From the NCBI GenBank assembly GCA_914767715.1, contig OU612072.1, positions 13,392,001-13,456,000 on the forward strand: a stretch of 64,000 nt of DNA, read 5' to 3'. Below the pieces are notes generated by a model that searched no databases, had not been told where the DNA came from, and saw nothing but the letters and a program-made list of their open reading frames with translations. Source of the DNA: Membranipora membranacea (taxonomy: Eukaryota; Bryozoa; Gymnolaemata; Cheilostomatida; Membraniporidae). Shown in pieces: positions 12,101 through 25,700 of this stretch. Each line of letters starts with the position of its first letter. Within the stretch, counting starts at the first letter, position 1. The position numbers were made by a program, and so were the translations under genes.

Positions 12101-15017
12101 CTGTTTAAAAAACAGATTTCCTACCCTAATCTACCTTCCATACATACCTAACTCTGACCAGTTGATGGTCTCATTGACCTTTTTCAAAATCCCAAATATC
12201 AAGAACCTACGATAAATCGAACAGGAATTACAGCGAGTTAAAAATATAAAAAAATAACAGAGGGGGGGACCCTTTGTTTTTTTACGGCCAGTTAAAATAA
12301 TAGATTCCCTTCTAACCTACTCTATAATGTAGGTAATTTCATGCTGACTTTGAAACAAAAACCCGTTTGGGACTGCACCTCTTAGTTTGGCGTCAGCAAC
12401 ATTTTAACGACGGCCACTTTTGTCATAAAAAAACATGAGGGGGGGATCCTTTGTTTTTTTTACGGCCAGTTAAAAAAATAGATTTCCTGCTAACCTACTC
12501 TATAATGTAGGCAATTTCATGCTGACTTGGAAACTGAAACCCGTTTGGGACTGCTCCTCTTAGATTGGCGGCAGCAACATATTAACGAGGGCCACTCTTG
12601 TCATAAAAAATATTCCAAATGGCAGGCTCAAATTTGAAATGGCCATCGGAATTCTTTCAAACTCTGACCAGTTGATGGCCTCATTGGCCTCATTTATAAT
12701 GCGGAATATCAAGATCCTACAACAAATAGAACAGGAATAAGAGCGAGTGTAAAATTTAAAAAAGTAACAAAGGGGGACCCTTGGTTTTTTTTACGGCCAG
12801 TTTAAAAAATAGATTTCCTTCTACCCTACTCTATAATGTAGGTAATTTCATGCTGACTTTGAAACAAAAACCCGTTTGGGACTGCACCTCTTAGTTTGGC
12901 GTCAGCAACATTTTAACGAGGGCCACTTTTGTCATAAAAAAACATGCCAAACGGCAGGTTCAAATTTGAAATAGCAATGGGAATTCTTTCAAACTCTGAC
13001 CAGTTGATGGCCTCATTGGCCTCATTTATAATGCGGAATATCGAGATCCTACGACAAATAGAACAGGAATTAGAGCGAGTTTAAAATTTAAAAAAGTCAC
13101 AAAGGGGGACCCTTGGTTTTTTTTACGGCCTGTTTAAAAACAAGATTTCCTACCCTAACCCACCTTCCATACCTATCAAACTCTGACTGTTGATGGTCTC
13201 ATTGGCCTCATTCAAAATCCCAAATATCAAGAACCTACGATGAATAGAACAGGAATTACAGCGAGTTAAAAATATAAAAAAATAACAGAGGGGGGGATCC
13301 TTTGTTTTTTTTACGGCCAGTTAAAAAAATAGATTTCCTGCTAACCTACTCTATAATGTAGGCAATTTCATGCTGACTTTGCAACTGAAACCCGTTTGGG
13401 ACTACTCCTCTTAGATTGGCGGCTGCAACGTTTTTAACGGGGGCCACTTTTGTCATAAAAAAACATGCCAAACGGCAGGCTCAAATTTGAAATTGCCATC
13501 AGAATTCTTTCGAACTCTGACAAGTTGATGGCCTCATTGGCATCATTCAAAATCCCGAATATCAAGATCCTACATTAAATAGAACAGGAATTGGAGCGAG
13601 TTTAAAATTTAAAAAAGTAACAAAGGGGGGACCCTTGGTTTTTGTTACGGCCAGTTTAAAGAATAGATTTACTTCTAACCTACTCTACAATGTAGGTAAT
13701 TTCATGCTGACTTTGAAACTAAAATCCGTTTGGGACTGCACCTCTTAGTTTGGCGTCAGCAACATTTTAACGAGGGCCACTTTTGTCATAAAAAATATTC
13801 CAAATGGCAGGCTCAACTTTGAAATGGCCATCGGAATTCTTTCAAACTCTGACCAGTTGATGGCCTCATTGGCCTCATTTATAATGCGGAATATCAAGAT
13901 CCTACAACAAATAGAACAGGAATAAGAGCGAGTGTAAAATTTAAAAAAGTAACAAAGGGGGACCCTTGGTTTTATTTACGGCCTGTTTAAAAAATAGATT
14001 TCCTACCCTAATCTACCTCCCATACATACCAAACTCTGACCAGTTGATGGTCTCATTAACCTTATTCAAAATCCCAAATATCAAGAACCTACAATAAATC
14101 GAACAGGAATTACAGCGAGTTAAAAATATGAAAAAATAACAGAGGGGGGGACCCTTTGTTTTTTTACGGCCAGTTAAAATAATAGATTTCCTTCTAACCT
14201 ACTCTATAATGTAGGTAATTTCATGCTGACTTTGAAACAAAAACCCGTTTGGGACTGCACCTCTTAGTTTGGCATCAGCAACATTTTAACGAGGGCCACT
14301 TTTGTCATAAAAAAATATTCCAAATGGCAGGTTCAAATTTGAAATAGCAATGGGAATTCTTTCCAACTCTGACCAGTTGATGGCCTCATTGGCCTCCTTT
14401 ATAATGCGGAACATCAAGATCCTACGACAAATAGAACAGGAATTAGAGCGAGTTTGAAATTTAAAAAAGTAACAAAGGGGGACCATTGGTTTTTTTTACG
14501 GCCTGCTTAAAAAATAGATTTCCTACCCTAACCTACCTTCCATACATACCAAACTCTGACCAGTTGATGGTCTCATTGCCCTCATTCAATATCCCAAATA
14601 TCAAGATCCTACATTAAATAGGACAGGAATTGGAGCGAGTTTAAAATTTTAAAAAGTAACAAAGGGGGGACCCTTGGTTTTTGTTACGGCCAGTTTAAAA
14701 AATAGATTTACTTCTAACCTACTCTATAATGTAGGTAATTTCATACTGACTTTGAAACTAAAATCCGTTTGGGACTGCACCTCTTAGTTTGGCGTCAGCA
14801 ACATTTTAACGAGGGCCACTTTTGTCATAAAAAAACATGCCAAACGGCAGGCTCAAATTTGAAATAGCCATCAGAATTCTCTCAAACTCTGACCAGTTGA
14901 TGGCCTCATTGGCATCATTCAAAATACCAAATATCAAGATCCTACAACAAATAGAACAGGAATTAGAGCGAGTTTAAATTTTTAAAAAGTAACAAAGGGG
15001 GATTCTTGGTTTTTTTT
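6145..15017 (+). repeat. Higher-order repeat A, copy 2, lengthened by an internal duplication
   Basis: This copy follows copy 1 at a shift of 6,144-6,145 bp up to about 10,918. It then repeats its own last 2,729 bp before resuming, so that sequence from 13,647 onward matches 4,774 onward at a shift of 8,873 bp (6,144 + 2,729). The end near 15,018 is placed where the sequence equivalent to 6,145 begins again. The simplest reading is unequal exchange between misaligned monomers within the array. Confidence 0.83.
8189..13646 (+). repeat. 2,729-bp tandem duplication inside higher-order repeat A
   Basis: Sequence 8189-10917 is repeated at 10918-13646. Monomer starts shift by exactly 2,729 bp, as with acgg at 8189 to 10918, 9555 to 12284 and 10918 to 13647. 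The truncated monomer is carried along in both. One difference lies at the joint: the monomer starting at 8189 reads tttaaaaaatagattt where that at 10918 reads tttaaagaatagattt, as expected if the crossover occurred between two related monomers. Confidence 0.85.
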
Positions 15018-18000
15018 ACGGCCAGTTTAAAAAATAGATTTCCTACCCTAACCTACCTTCCATACATACCAAACTCTGACCAGTTGATGGCCTCATTGGC
15101 CTCATTCAAAATCCTGAATATCAAGATCCTATAATAAATACAACAGGAATTAGAGCGAGTTTAAAATTTAAAAAAGTAACAAAGGGGGGATTCTTGGTTT
15201 TTTTTACGGCCAGTTTAAAAAATAGATTTCCTTCTACCCTACTCTATAACGTAGGCAATTTCATGCTGACTTTGAAACTGAAACCCGTTTGGGACTACTC
15301 TTCTTAGATTGGCGGCAGCAAATTTTTTAACGGGGGCCACTTTTGTCATAGAAAAACATGCCAAACGGCAGGCTCAAATTTAAAATTGCCATCAGAATTC
15401 TTTCGAACTCTGACCAGTTGATGGCCTCATTAGCATCATTCAAATTCCCGAATATCAAGATCCTACATTAAATAGAACAGGAATTAGAGCGAGTTTAAAA
15501 TTTAAAAAAGTAACAAAGGGGGGAACCTTGGTTTTTGTTACGGCCAGTTTAAAAAATAGATTTCCTTCTACCCTACTCTATAACGTAGGCAATTTCATGC
15601 TGACTTTGAAACTGAAGCCCGTTTGGGACTACTCCTCTTAGATTGGCGGCAGCAGCGTTTTTAACGGGGGCCACTTTTGTCATAAAAAAACATGCCAAAC
15701 GGCAGGCTCAAATTTGAAATTGCCATCAGAATTCTTTCGAACTCTGACAAGTTGATGGCCTCATTGGCATCATTCAAAATCCCGAATATCAAGATCCTAC
15801 ATTAAATAGAACAGGAATTGGAGCGAGTTTAAAATTTAAAAAAGTAACAAAGGGGGGACCCTTGGTTTTTGTTACGGCCAGTTTAAAAAATAGATTTACT
15901 TCTAACCTACTCTATAATGTAGGTAATTTCATACTGACTTTGAAACTAAAATCCGTTTGGGACTGCACCTCTTAGTTTGGCGTCAGCAACATTTTAACGA
16001 GGGCCACTTTTGTCATAAAAAAACATGCCAAACGGCAGGCTCAAATTTGAAATAGCCATCAGAATTCTCTCAAACTCTGACCAGTTGATGGCCTCATTGG
16101 CATCATTCAAAATACCAAATATCAAGATCCTACGATAAATAGAACAAGAATTAGAGCGAGTTTAAAATTTTAAAAAGTAACAAAGGGGAGATTCTTGGTT
16201 TTTTTTACGGCCAGTTTAAAAAATAGATTTCCTTCTAACCTACTCTATAACGTAGGCAATTTCTCGCTGACTTTGAAACTGAAACCCATTTGGGACTGCT
16301 CCTCTTAGATTGGCGGCAGCAACATTTTAACGAGGGCCACTTTTGTCATAAAAAATATTCCAAATGGCAGGCTCAAATTTGAAATGGCCATCGGAATTCT
16401 TTCAAACTCTGACCAGTTGATGGCCTCATTGGCCTCATTTATAATGCGGGATATCAAGATCCTACAACAAATATAACAGGAATTAGAGCGAGTTTAAAAT
16501 TTAAAAAAGTAACAAAGGGGGACCCTTGGTTTTTTTTACGGCCTGTTTAAAAAATAGATTTCCTACCCTAACCTACCTTCCATGCATAGCAAACTCTGAC
16601 CAGTTGATGGTCTCGTTGCTCTCATTCAATATCCCAAATATCATGATACTACGATAAATGGAACAGGAATTAGAGCGAGTTTAAAATTTTAAAAAGTAAC
16701 AAAGGGGGGATTCTTGGTTTTTTCTACGGCCAGTTTAAAAAATAGATTTCCTTCTAACCTACTCTATAACGTAGGCAATTTCTCGCTGACTTTGAAACAA
16801 AAACCCGTTTGGGACTGCTCCTCTTAGATTGGCGGCAGCAACATTTTAACGAGGGCCACTTTTGTCATAAAATGTATTCCAAATGGCAGGCTCAAATTTG
16901 AAGTGGCCATCGGAATACTTTCAAACTCTGACCAGTTGATTGCCTCATTGGCCTCATTTATAATGCGGAATATCAAGATCCTACGACAAATAGAACAGGA
17001 ATTAGAGCGAGTTTAAAATTAAAAAAAGTAACAAAGGGGGACCCTTGGTTTTTTTTACGGCCTGTTTAAAAAACAGATTTCCTACCCTAATCTACCTTCC
17101 ATACATACAAAACTCTGACCAGTTGATGGTCTCATTGACCTTTTTCAAAATCCCAAATATCAAGAACCTACGATAAATCGAACAGGAATTACAGCGAGTT
17201 AAAAATATAAAAAAATAACAGAGGGGGGGACCCTTTGTTTTTATTACGGCCAGTTAAAATAATAGATTTCCTTCTAACCTACTCTATAATGTAGGTAATT
17301 TCATGCTGACTTTGAAACAAAAACCCGTTTGGGACTGCACCTCTTAGTTTGGCGTCAGCAACATTTTAACGACGACCACTTTTGTCATAAAAAAACATGC
17401 CAAACGGCAGGCTCAAATTTGAAATAGCAATGGGAATTCTTTCAAACTCTGACCAGTTGATGGCCTCATTGGCCTCATTTATAATACCAAATATCAAGAT
17501 CCTACGATAAATAGAACAAGAATTAGAGCGAGTTTAAAATTTTAAAAAGTAACAAAGGGGAGATTCTTGGTTTTTTTTACGGCCAGTTTAAAAAATAGAT
17601 TTCCTTCTAACCTACTCTATAACGTAGGCAATTTCTCGCTGACTTTGAAACTGAAACCCTTTGGGACTACTCCTCTTAGATTGGCGGCAGCAACATTTTA
17701 ACGAGGGCCACTTTTGTCATAAAAAATATTCCAAATGGCAGGCTCAAATTTGAAATGGCCATCGGAATTCTTTCAAACTCTGACCAGTTGATGGCCTCAT
17801 TGGCCTCATTTATAATGCGGAATATCAAGATCCTACAACAAATATAACAGGAATTAGAGCGAGTTTAAAATTTAAAAAAGTAACAAAGGGGGACCCTTGG
17901 TTTTTTTTACGGCCTGTTTAAAAAATAGATTTCCTACCCTAACCTACCTTCCATGCATAGCAAACTCTGACCAGTTGATGGTCTCGTTGCTTTCATTCAA

Positions 18001-21000
18001 TATCCCAAATATCATGATACTACGATAAATAGAACAGGAATTAGAGCGAGTTTAAAATTTTAAAAAGTAACAAAGGGGGGATTCTTGGTTTTTTCTACGG
18101 CCAGTTTAAAAAATAGATTTCCTTCTAACCTACTCTATAACGTAGGCAATTTCTCGCTGACTTTGAAACAAAAACCCGTTTGGGACTGCTCCTCTTAGAT
18201 TGGCGGCAGCAACATTTTAACGAGGGCCACTTTTGTCATAAAAAGTATTCCAAATGGCAGGCTCAAATTTGAAGTGGCCATCGGAATACTTTCAAACTCT
18301 GACCAGTTGATTGCCTCATTGGCCTCATTTATAATGCGGAATATCAAGATCCTACGACAAATAGAACAGGAATTAGAGCGAGTTTAAAATTAAAAAAAGT
18401 AACAAAGGGGGACCCTTGGTTTTTTTTACGGCCTGTTTAAAAAACAGATTTCCTACCCTAATCTACCTTCCATACATACAAAACTCTGACCAGTTGATGG
18501 TCTCATTGACCTTTTTCAAAATCCCAAATATCAAGAACCTACGATAAATCGAACAGGAATTACAGCGAGTTAAAAATATAAAATAATAACAGAGGGGGGG
18601 ACCCTTTGTTTTTTTTACGGCCAGTTAAAATAATAGATTTCCTTCTAACCTACTCTATAATGTAGGTAATTTCATGCTGACTTTGAAACAAAAACCCGTT
18701 TGGGACTGCACCTCTTAGTTTGGCGTCAGCAACATTTTAACGACGGCCACTTTTGTCATAAAAAAACATGCCAAACGGCAGGTTCAAATTTGAAATAGCA
18801 ATGGGAATTCTTTCAAACTCTGACCAGTTGATGGCCTCATTGGCCTCATTTATAATGCGGAATATTGAGATCCTACGACAAACAGAACAGGAATTAGAGC
18901 GAGTTTAAAATTTAAAAAAGTCACAAAGGGGGACCCTTGGTTTTTTTTACGGCCTGTTTAAAAACAAGATTTCCTACCCTAACCCACCTTCCATACCTAT
19001 CAAACTCTGACTGTTGATGGTCTCATTGGCCTCATTCAAAATCCCAAATATCAAGAACCTACGATGAATAGAACAGGAATTACAGCAAGTTAAAAATATA
19101 AAAAAATAACAGAGGGGGGGATCCTTTGTTTTTTTTACGGCCAGTTAAAAAAATAGATTTCCTGCTAACCTACTCTATAATGTAGGCAATTTCATGCTGA
19201 CTTGGAAACTGAAACCCGTTTCGGACTGCTCCTCTCAGATTGGCGTCAGCAACGTTTTTAACGAGGGCCACATTTATCCAAAAAAAACATGACAAACGGC
19301 AGGCCAAATTTGAAATAGCCATCGGAATTCTTTCAAACTGTGACCAGTTGTTGGTCTCATTGGCATCATTCAAAGTCCCGAATATCAAGATCCTACATTA
19401 AATAGAACAGGAATTAGAGCGAGTTTAAAATTTAAAAAAGTAACAAAGGGGGGATTCTTGGTTTTTTTTACGGCCAGTTTAAAAAATAGATTTCCTTCTA
19501 ACCTTCTCTATAATGTAGGCAATTTCTCACTGACTTTGAAACTGAAACCCGTTTGGGACTGCTCCTCTTAGATTGGCGGCAGCAACATTTTAACGAGGGC
19601 CACTTTTGTCATAAAAAATATTCCAAATGGCAGGCTCAAATTTGAAATGGCCATCGGAATTCTTTCAAACTCTGACCAGTTGATTGCCTCATTGGCCTCA
19701 TTTTTAATGCGGAATATCGAGATCTTACGACAAATAGAACAGGAATTAGAGCGAGTTTAAAATTTAAAAAAGTAACAAAGGGGGACCCTTGGTTTTTTTT
19801 ACGGCCTGTTTGAAAAGAAGATTTCCTACCCTAACCCACCTTCCATACCTATCAAACTCTGACTGTTGATGGTCTCATCTGCCTCATTCAATATCCCAAA
19901 TATCAAGAACCTACGATAAATAGAACAAGAATTAGAGCGAGTTTAAAATTTTAAAAAGTAACAAAGGGGGGATTCTTGGTTTTTTTTACGGCCAGTTTAA
20001 AAAATAGATTTCCTTCTACCCTACTCTATAACGTAGGCAATTTCTCGCTGACTTTGAAACTGAAACCCGTTTGGGACTACTCCTCTTAGATTGGCGGCTG
20101 CAACGTTTTTAACGGGGGCCACTTTTGTCATAAAAAAACATGCCAAACGGCAGGCTCAAATTTGAAATTGCCATCAGAATTCTTTCGAACTCTGACAAGT
20201 TGATGGCCTCATTGGCATCATTCAAAATCCCGAATATCAAGATCCTACATTAAATAGAACAGGAATTGGAGCGAGTTTAAAATTTAAAAAAGTAACAAAG
20301 GGGGGACCCTTGGTTTTTGTTACGGCCAGTTTAAAGAATAGATTTACTTCTAACCTACTCTATAATGTAGGTAATTTCATGCTGACTTTGAAACTAAAAT
20401 CCGTTTGGGACTGCACCTCTTAGTTTGGCGTCAGCAACATTTTAACGAGGGCCACTTTTGTCATAAAAAAACATGCCAAACAGCAGGCTCAAATTTGAAA
20501 TAGCCATCGGAATTCTTTCAAACTCTGACCAGTCGATGGCCTCATTGGCATCATTCAAAATACCAAATATCAAGATCCTACGATAAATAGAACAAGAATT
20601 AGAGCGAGTTTAAAATTTTAAAAAGTAACAAAGGGGGGATTCTTGGTTTTTTTTACGGCCAGTTTAAAGAATAGATTTCCTTCTAACCTACTCTATAACG
20701 TAGGCAATTTCTCGCTGACTTTGAAACTGAAACCCGTTTGGGACTGCTCCTCTTAGATTGGCGGCAGCAACATTTTAACGAGGGCCACTTTTGTCATAAA
20801 AAATATTCCAAATGGCAGGCTCAAATTTGAAATGGCCATCGGAATTCTTTCAAACTCTGACCAGTTGATGGCCTCATTGGCCTCATTTATAATGCGGAAT
20901 ATCAAGATCCTACAACAAATAGAACAGGAATAAGAGCGAGTGTAAAATTTAAAAAAGTAACAAAGGGGGACCCTTGGTTTTATTTACGGCCTGTTTAAAA

Positions 21001-22740
21001 AATAGATTTCCTACCCTAATCTACCTCCCATACATACCAAACTCTGACCAGTTGATGGTCTCATTAACCTTATTCAAAATCCCAAATATCAAGAACCTAC
21101 AATAAATCGAACAGGAATTACAGCGAGTTAAAAATATGAAAAAATAACAGAGGGGGGGACCCTTTGTTTTTTTACGGCCAGTTAAAATAATAGATTTCCT
21201 TCTAACCTACTCTATAATGTAGGTAATTTCATGCTGACTTTGAAACAAAAACCAGTTTGGGACTGCACCTCTTAGTTTGGCGTCAGCAACATTTTAACGA
21301 GGGCCACTTTTGTCATAAAAAAATATTCCAATGGCAGGTTCAAATTTGAAATAGCAATGGGAATTCTTTCCAACTCTGACCAGTTGATGGCCTCATGTGC
21401 CTCCTTTATAATGCGGAACATCAAGATCCTACGACAAATAGAACAGGAATTAGAGCGAGTTTGAAATTTAAAAAAGTAACAAAGGGGGACCATTGGTTTT
21501 TTTTACGGCCTGTTTAAAAAATAGATTTCCTACCCTAACCTACCTTCCATACATACCAAACTCTGACCAGTTGATGGTCTCATTGCCCTCATTCAATATC
21601 CCAAATATCAAGATCCTACAATAAATAGGACAGGAATTGGAGCGAGTTTAAAATTTTAAAAAGTAACAAAGGGGGGATTCTTGGTTTTTCTTACGGTCAG
21701 TTTAAAAAATAGATTTACTTCTAACCTACTCTATAATGTAGGTAATTTCATACTGACTTTGAAACTATAATCCGTTTGGGACTGCACCTCTTAGTTTGGC
21801 GCCAGCAACATTTTAACGAGGGCCACTTTTGTCATAAAAAAACATGCCAAACGGCAGGCTCAAATTTGAAATAGCCATCAGAATTCTTTCAAACTCTGAC
21901 CAGTTGATGGCCTCATTGGCATCATTCAAAATACCAAATATCAAGATCCTACGATAAATAGAACAAGAATTAGAGCGAGTTTAAAATTTTAAAAAGTAAC
22001 AAAGGGGGGATTCTTTGTTTTTTTTTTCGGCCAGTTTAAAAAATAGATTTCCTTCTAACCTACTCTATAACGTAGGCAATTTCTCGCTGACTTTGAAACT
22101 GAAACCCGTTTGGGACTGCTCCTCTTAGATTGGCGGCAGCAACATTTTAACGAGGGCCACTTTTGTCATAAAAAGTATTCCAAATGGCAGGCTCAAATTT
22201 GAAGTGGCCATCGGAATACTTTCAAACTCTGACCAGTTGATTGCCTCATTGGCCTCATTTATAATGCGGAATATCAAGATCCTACGACAAATAGAACAGG
22301 AATTAGAGCGAGTTTAAAATTAAAAAAAGTAACAAAGGGGGACCCTTGGTTTTTTTTACGGCCTGTTTAAAAAACAGATTTCCTACCCTAACCTACCTTC
22401 CATACATACCTAACTCTGACCAGTTGATGGTCTCATTGACATTTTTCAAAATCCCAAATATCAAGAACCTACGATAAATAGAACAGGAATTACAGCGAGT
22501 TAAAAATATAAAAAAATAACAGAGGGGGGGACCCTTTGTTTTTTTTACGGCCAGTTAAAATAATAGATTTCCTTCTAACCTACTCTATAATGTAGGTAAT
22601 TTCATGCTGACTTTGAAACAAAAACCCGTTTGGGACTGCACCTCTTAGTTTGGCGTCAGCAACATTTTAACGACGGCCACTTTTGTCATAAAAAAATATT
22701 CCAAATGGCAGGTTCAAATTTGAAATAGCAATGGGAATTC
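15018..22740 (+). repeat. Higher-order repeat A, copy 3, more rearranged
   Basis: The start matches 6145 onward at a shift of 8,873 bp for about 1 kb. After that the order of monomer variants departs from copies 1 and 2. There is an internal tandem duplication of about 1,371 bp (acgg landmarks at 16207 and 17579, S monomers at 16538 and 17909). The landmark monomer seen near 5,413 and 14,286 returns near 21,272, so this copy is about 7 kb long. Boundaries are approximate. Confidence 0.65.
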
Positions 22741-25700
22741 TTTCAAACTCTGACCAGTTGATGGCCTCATTGGCCTCCTTTATAATGCGGAATATCAAGA
22801 TCCTACAACAAATAGAACAGGAATTAGAGCGAGTTTAAAATTAAAAAAAGTAACAAAGGGGGACCCTTGGTTTTTTTTACGGCCTGTTTAAAAAATAGAT
22901 TTCCTACCCTAAGCTACCTTCCATACATAGCAAACTCTGACCAGTTGATGGTCTCGTTGCCCTCATTCAATATCCCAAATATCATGATACTACGATAAAT
23001 AGAACAGGAATTAGAGCGAGTTTAAAATTTTAAAAAGTAACAAAGGGGGGATTCTTGGTTTTTTTTACGGCCAGTTTAAAAAATAGATTTCCTTCTACCC
23101 TACTCTATAACGTAGGCAATTTCATGCTGACTTTGAAACTGAAACCCGTTTGGGACTACTCCTCTCAGATTGGCGGCAGCAACTTTTTTAAGGGGGGCCA
23201 CTTTTGTCATAAAAAAACATGCCAAACGGCAGGCTCAAATTTGAAATTGCCATCAGAATTCTTTCGAACTCTGACCGGTTGATGGCCTCATTGGCATCAT
23301 TCAAAATCCCGAATATCAAGATCCTACATTAAATAGAACAGGAATTAGAGCGAGTTTAAAATTTAAAAAAGTAACAAAGGGGGAACCTTGGTTTTTGTTA
23401 CGGCCAGTTTAAAAAATAGATTTCCTTCTACCCTACTCTATAACGTAGGCAATTTCATGCTGACTTTGAAACTGAAACCCGTTTGGGACTACTCCTCTTA
23501 GATTGGCGGAAGCAACGTTTTTAACGGGGGCCACTTTTGTCATAAAAAAACATGCCAAACGGCAGGCTCAAATTTGAAATTGCCATCAGAATTCTTTCAA
23601 ACTCTGACCAGTTGATGGCCTCATTGGCATCATTCAAAATACCAAATATCAAGATCCTACGATAAATAGAACAAGAATTAGAGCGAGTTTAAAATTTTAA
23701 AGAGTAACAAAGGGGGGATTCTTGGTTTTTTTTACGGCCAGTTTAAAAAATAGATTTCCTTCTAACCTACTCTATAACGTAGGCAATTTCTCGCTGACTT
23801 TGAAACTGAAACCCGTTTGGGACTGCTCATCTTAGATTGGCGGCAGCAACATTTTAACGAGGGCCACTTTTGTCATAAAAAATATTCCAAATGGCAGGCT
23901 CAAATTTGAAATGGCCATCAGAATTCTTTTAAACTCTGACCAGTTGATGGCCTCATTGGCATCATTCAAAATACCAAATATCAAGATCCTACGATAAATA
24001 GAACAAGAATTAGAGCGAGTTTAAAATTTTAAAAAGTAACAAAGGGGGGATTCTTGGTTTTTTTTACGGCCAGTTTAAAAAATAGATTTCCTTCTAACCT
24101 ACTCTATAACGTAGGCAATTTCTCGCTGACTTTGAAACTGAAACCCGTTTGGGACTGCTCATCTTAGATTGGCGGCAGCAACATTTTAACGAGGGCCACT
24201 TTTGTCATAAAAAGTATTCCAAATGGCAGGCTCAATTTTGAAATGGCCATCGGAATTCTTTCAAACTCTGACCAGATGATGGCCTCATTGGCCTCATTTA
24301 TAATGCGGAATATCAAGATCCTATAACAAATATAACTGGAATTAGAGCGAGTTTAAAATTTAAAAAAGTAATAAAGGGGGACCCTTGGTTTTTTTTACGG
24401 CCTGTTTAAAAAATAGATTTCCTACCCTAACCTACCTTCCATACATAGCAAACTCTGACCAGTTGATGGTCTCGTTGCCCTCATTCAATATCCCAAATAT
24501 CATGATACTACGATAAATAGAACAGGAATTAGAGCGAGTTTAAAATTTTAAAAAGTAACAAAGGGGGGATTCTTGGTTTTTTTTACGGCCAGTTTAAAAA
24601 ATAGATTTCCTTCTAACCTACTCTATAACGTAGGCAATTTCTCGCTGACTTTGAAACTGAAACCCGTTTGGGACTGCTCATCTTAGATTGGCGGCAGCAA
24701 CATTTTAACGAGGGCCACTTTTGTCATAAAAAATATTCCAAATGGCAGGCTCAAATTTGAAATGGCCATCGGAATTCTTTCAAAATCTGACCAGTTGATG
24801 GCCTCATTGGCATCATTCAAAATACCAAATATCAAGATCCTGCGATAAATAGAACAAGAATTAGAGCGAGTTTAAAATTTTAAAAAGTAACAAAGGGGGG
24901 ATTCTTGGTTTTTTTTACGGCCAGTTTAAAAAACAGATTTCCTTCTAACCTACTCTATAACGTAGGCAATTTCTCGCTGACTTTGAAACTGAAACCCGTT
25001 TGGGACTGCTCCTCTTAGATTGGCGGCAGCAACATTTTAACGAGGGCCACTTTTGTCATAAAAAATATTCCAAATGGCAGGCTCAAATTTGAAATGGCCA
25101 TCGGAATTCTTTCAAACTCTGACCAGATGATGGCCTCATTGGCCTCATTTATAATGCGGAATATCAAGATCCTACAACAAATATAACAGGAATTAGAGCG
25201 AGTTTAAAATTTAAAAAAGTAATAAAGGGGGACCCTTGGTTTTTTTTACGGCCTGTTTAAAAAATAGATTTCCTACCCTAACCTACCTTCCATGCATAGC
25301 AAACTCTGACCAGTTGATGGTCTCAATGCCCTCATTCAATATCCCAAATATCATGATACTACGATAAATAGAACAGGAATTAGAGCGAGTTTAAAATTTT
25401 GAAAAGTAACAAAGGGGGGATTCTTGGTTTTTTCTACGGCCAGTTTAAAAAATAGATTTCCTTCTAACCTACTCTATAACGTAGGCAATTTCTCGCTGAC
25501 TTTGAAACAAAAACCCGTTTGGGACTGCTCCTCTTAGATTGGCGGCAGCAACATTTTAACGAGGGCCACTTTTGTCATAAAAAGTATTCCAAATGGCAGG
25601 CTCAAATTTGAAGTGGCCATCGGAATACTTTCAAACTCTGACCAGTTGATGGCCTCATTGGCCTCATTTATAAGGCGGAATATCAAGATCCTACAACAAA

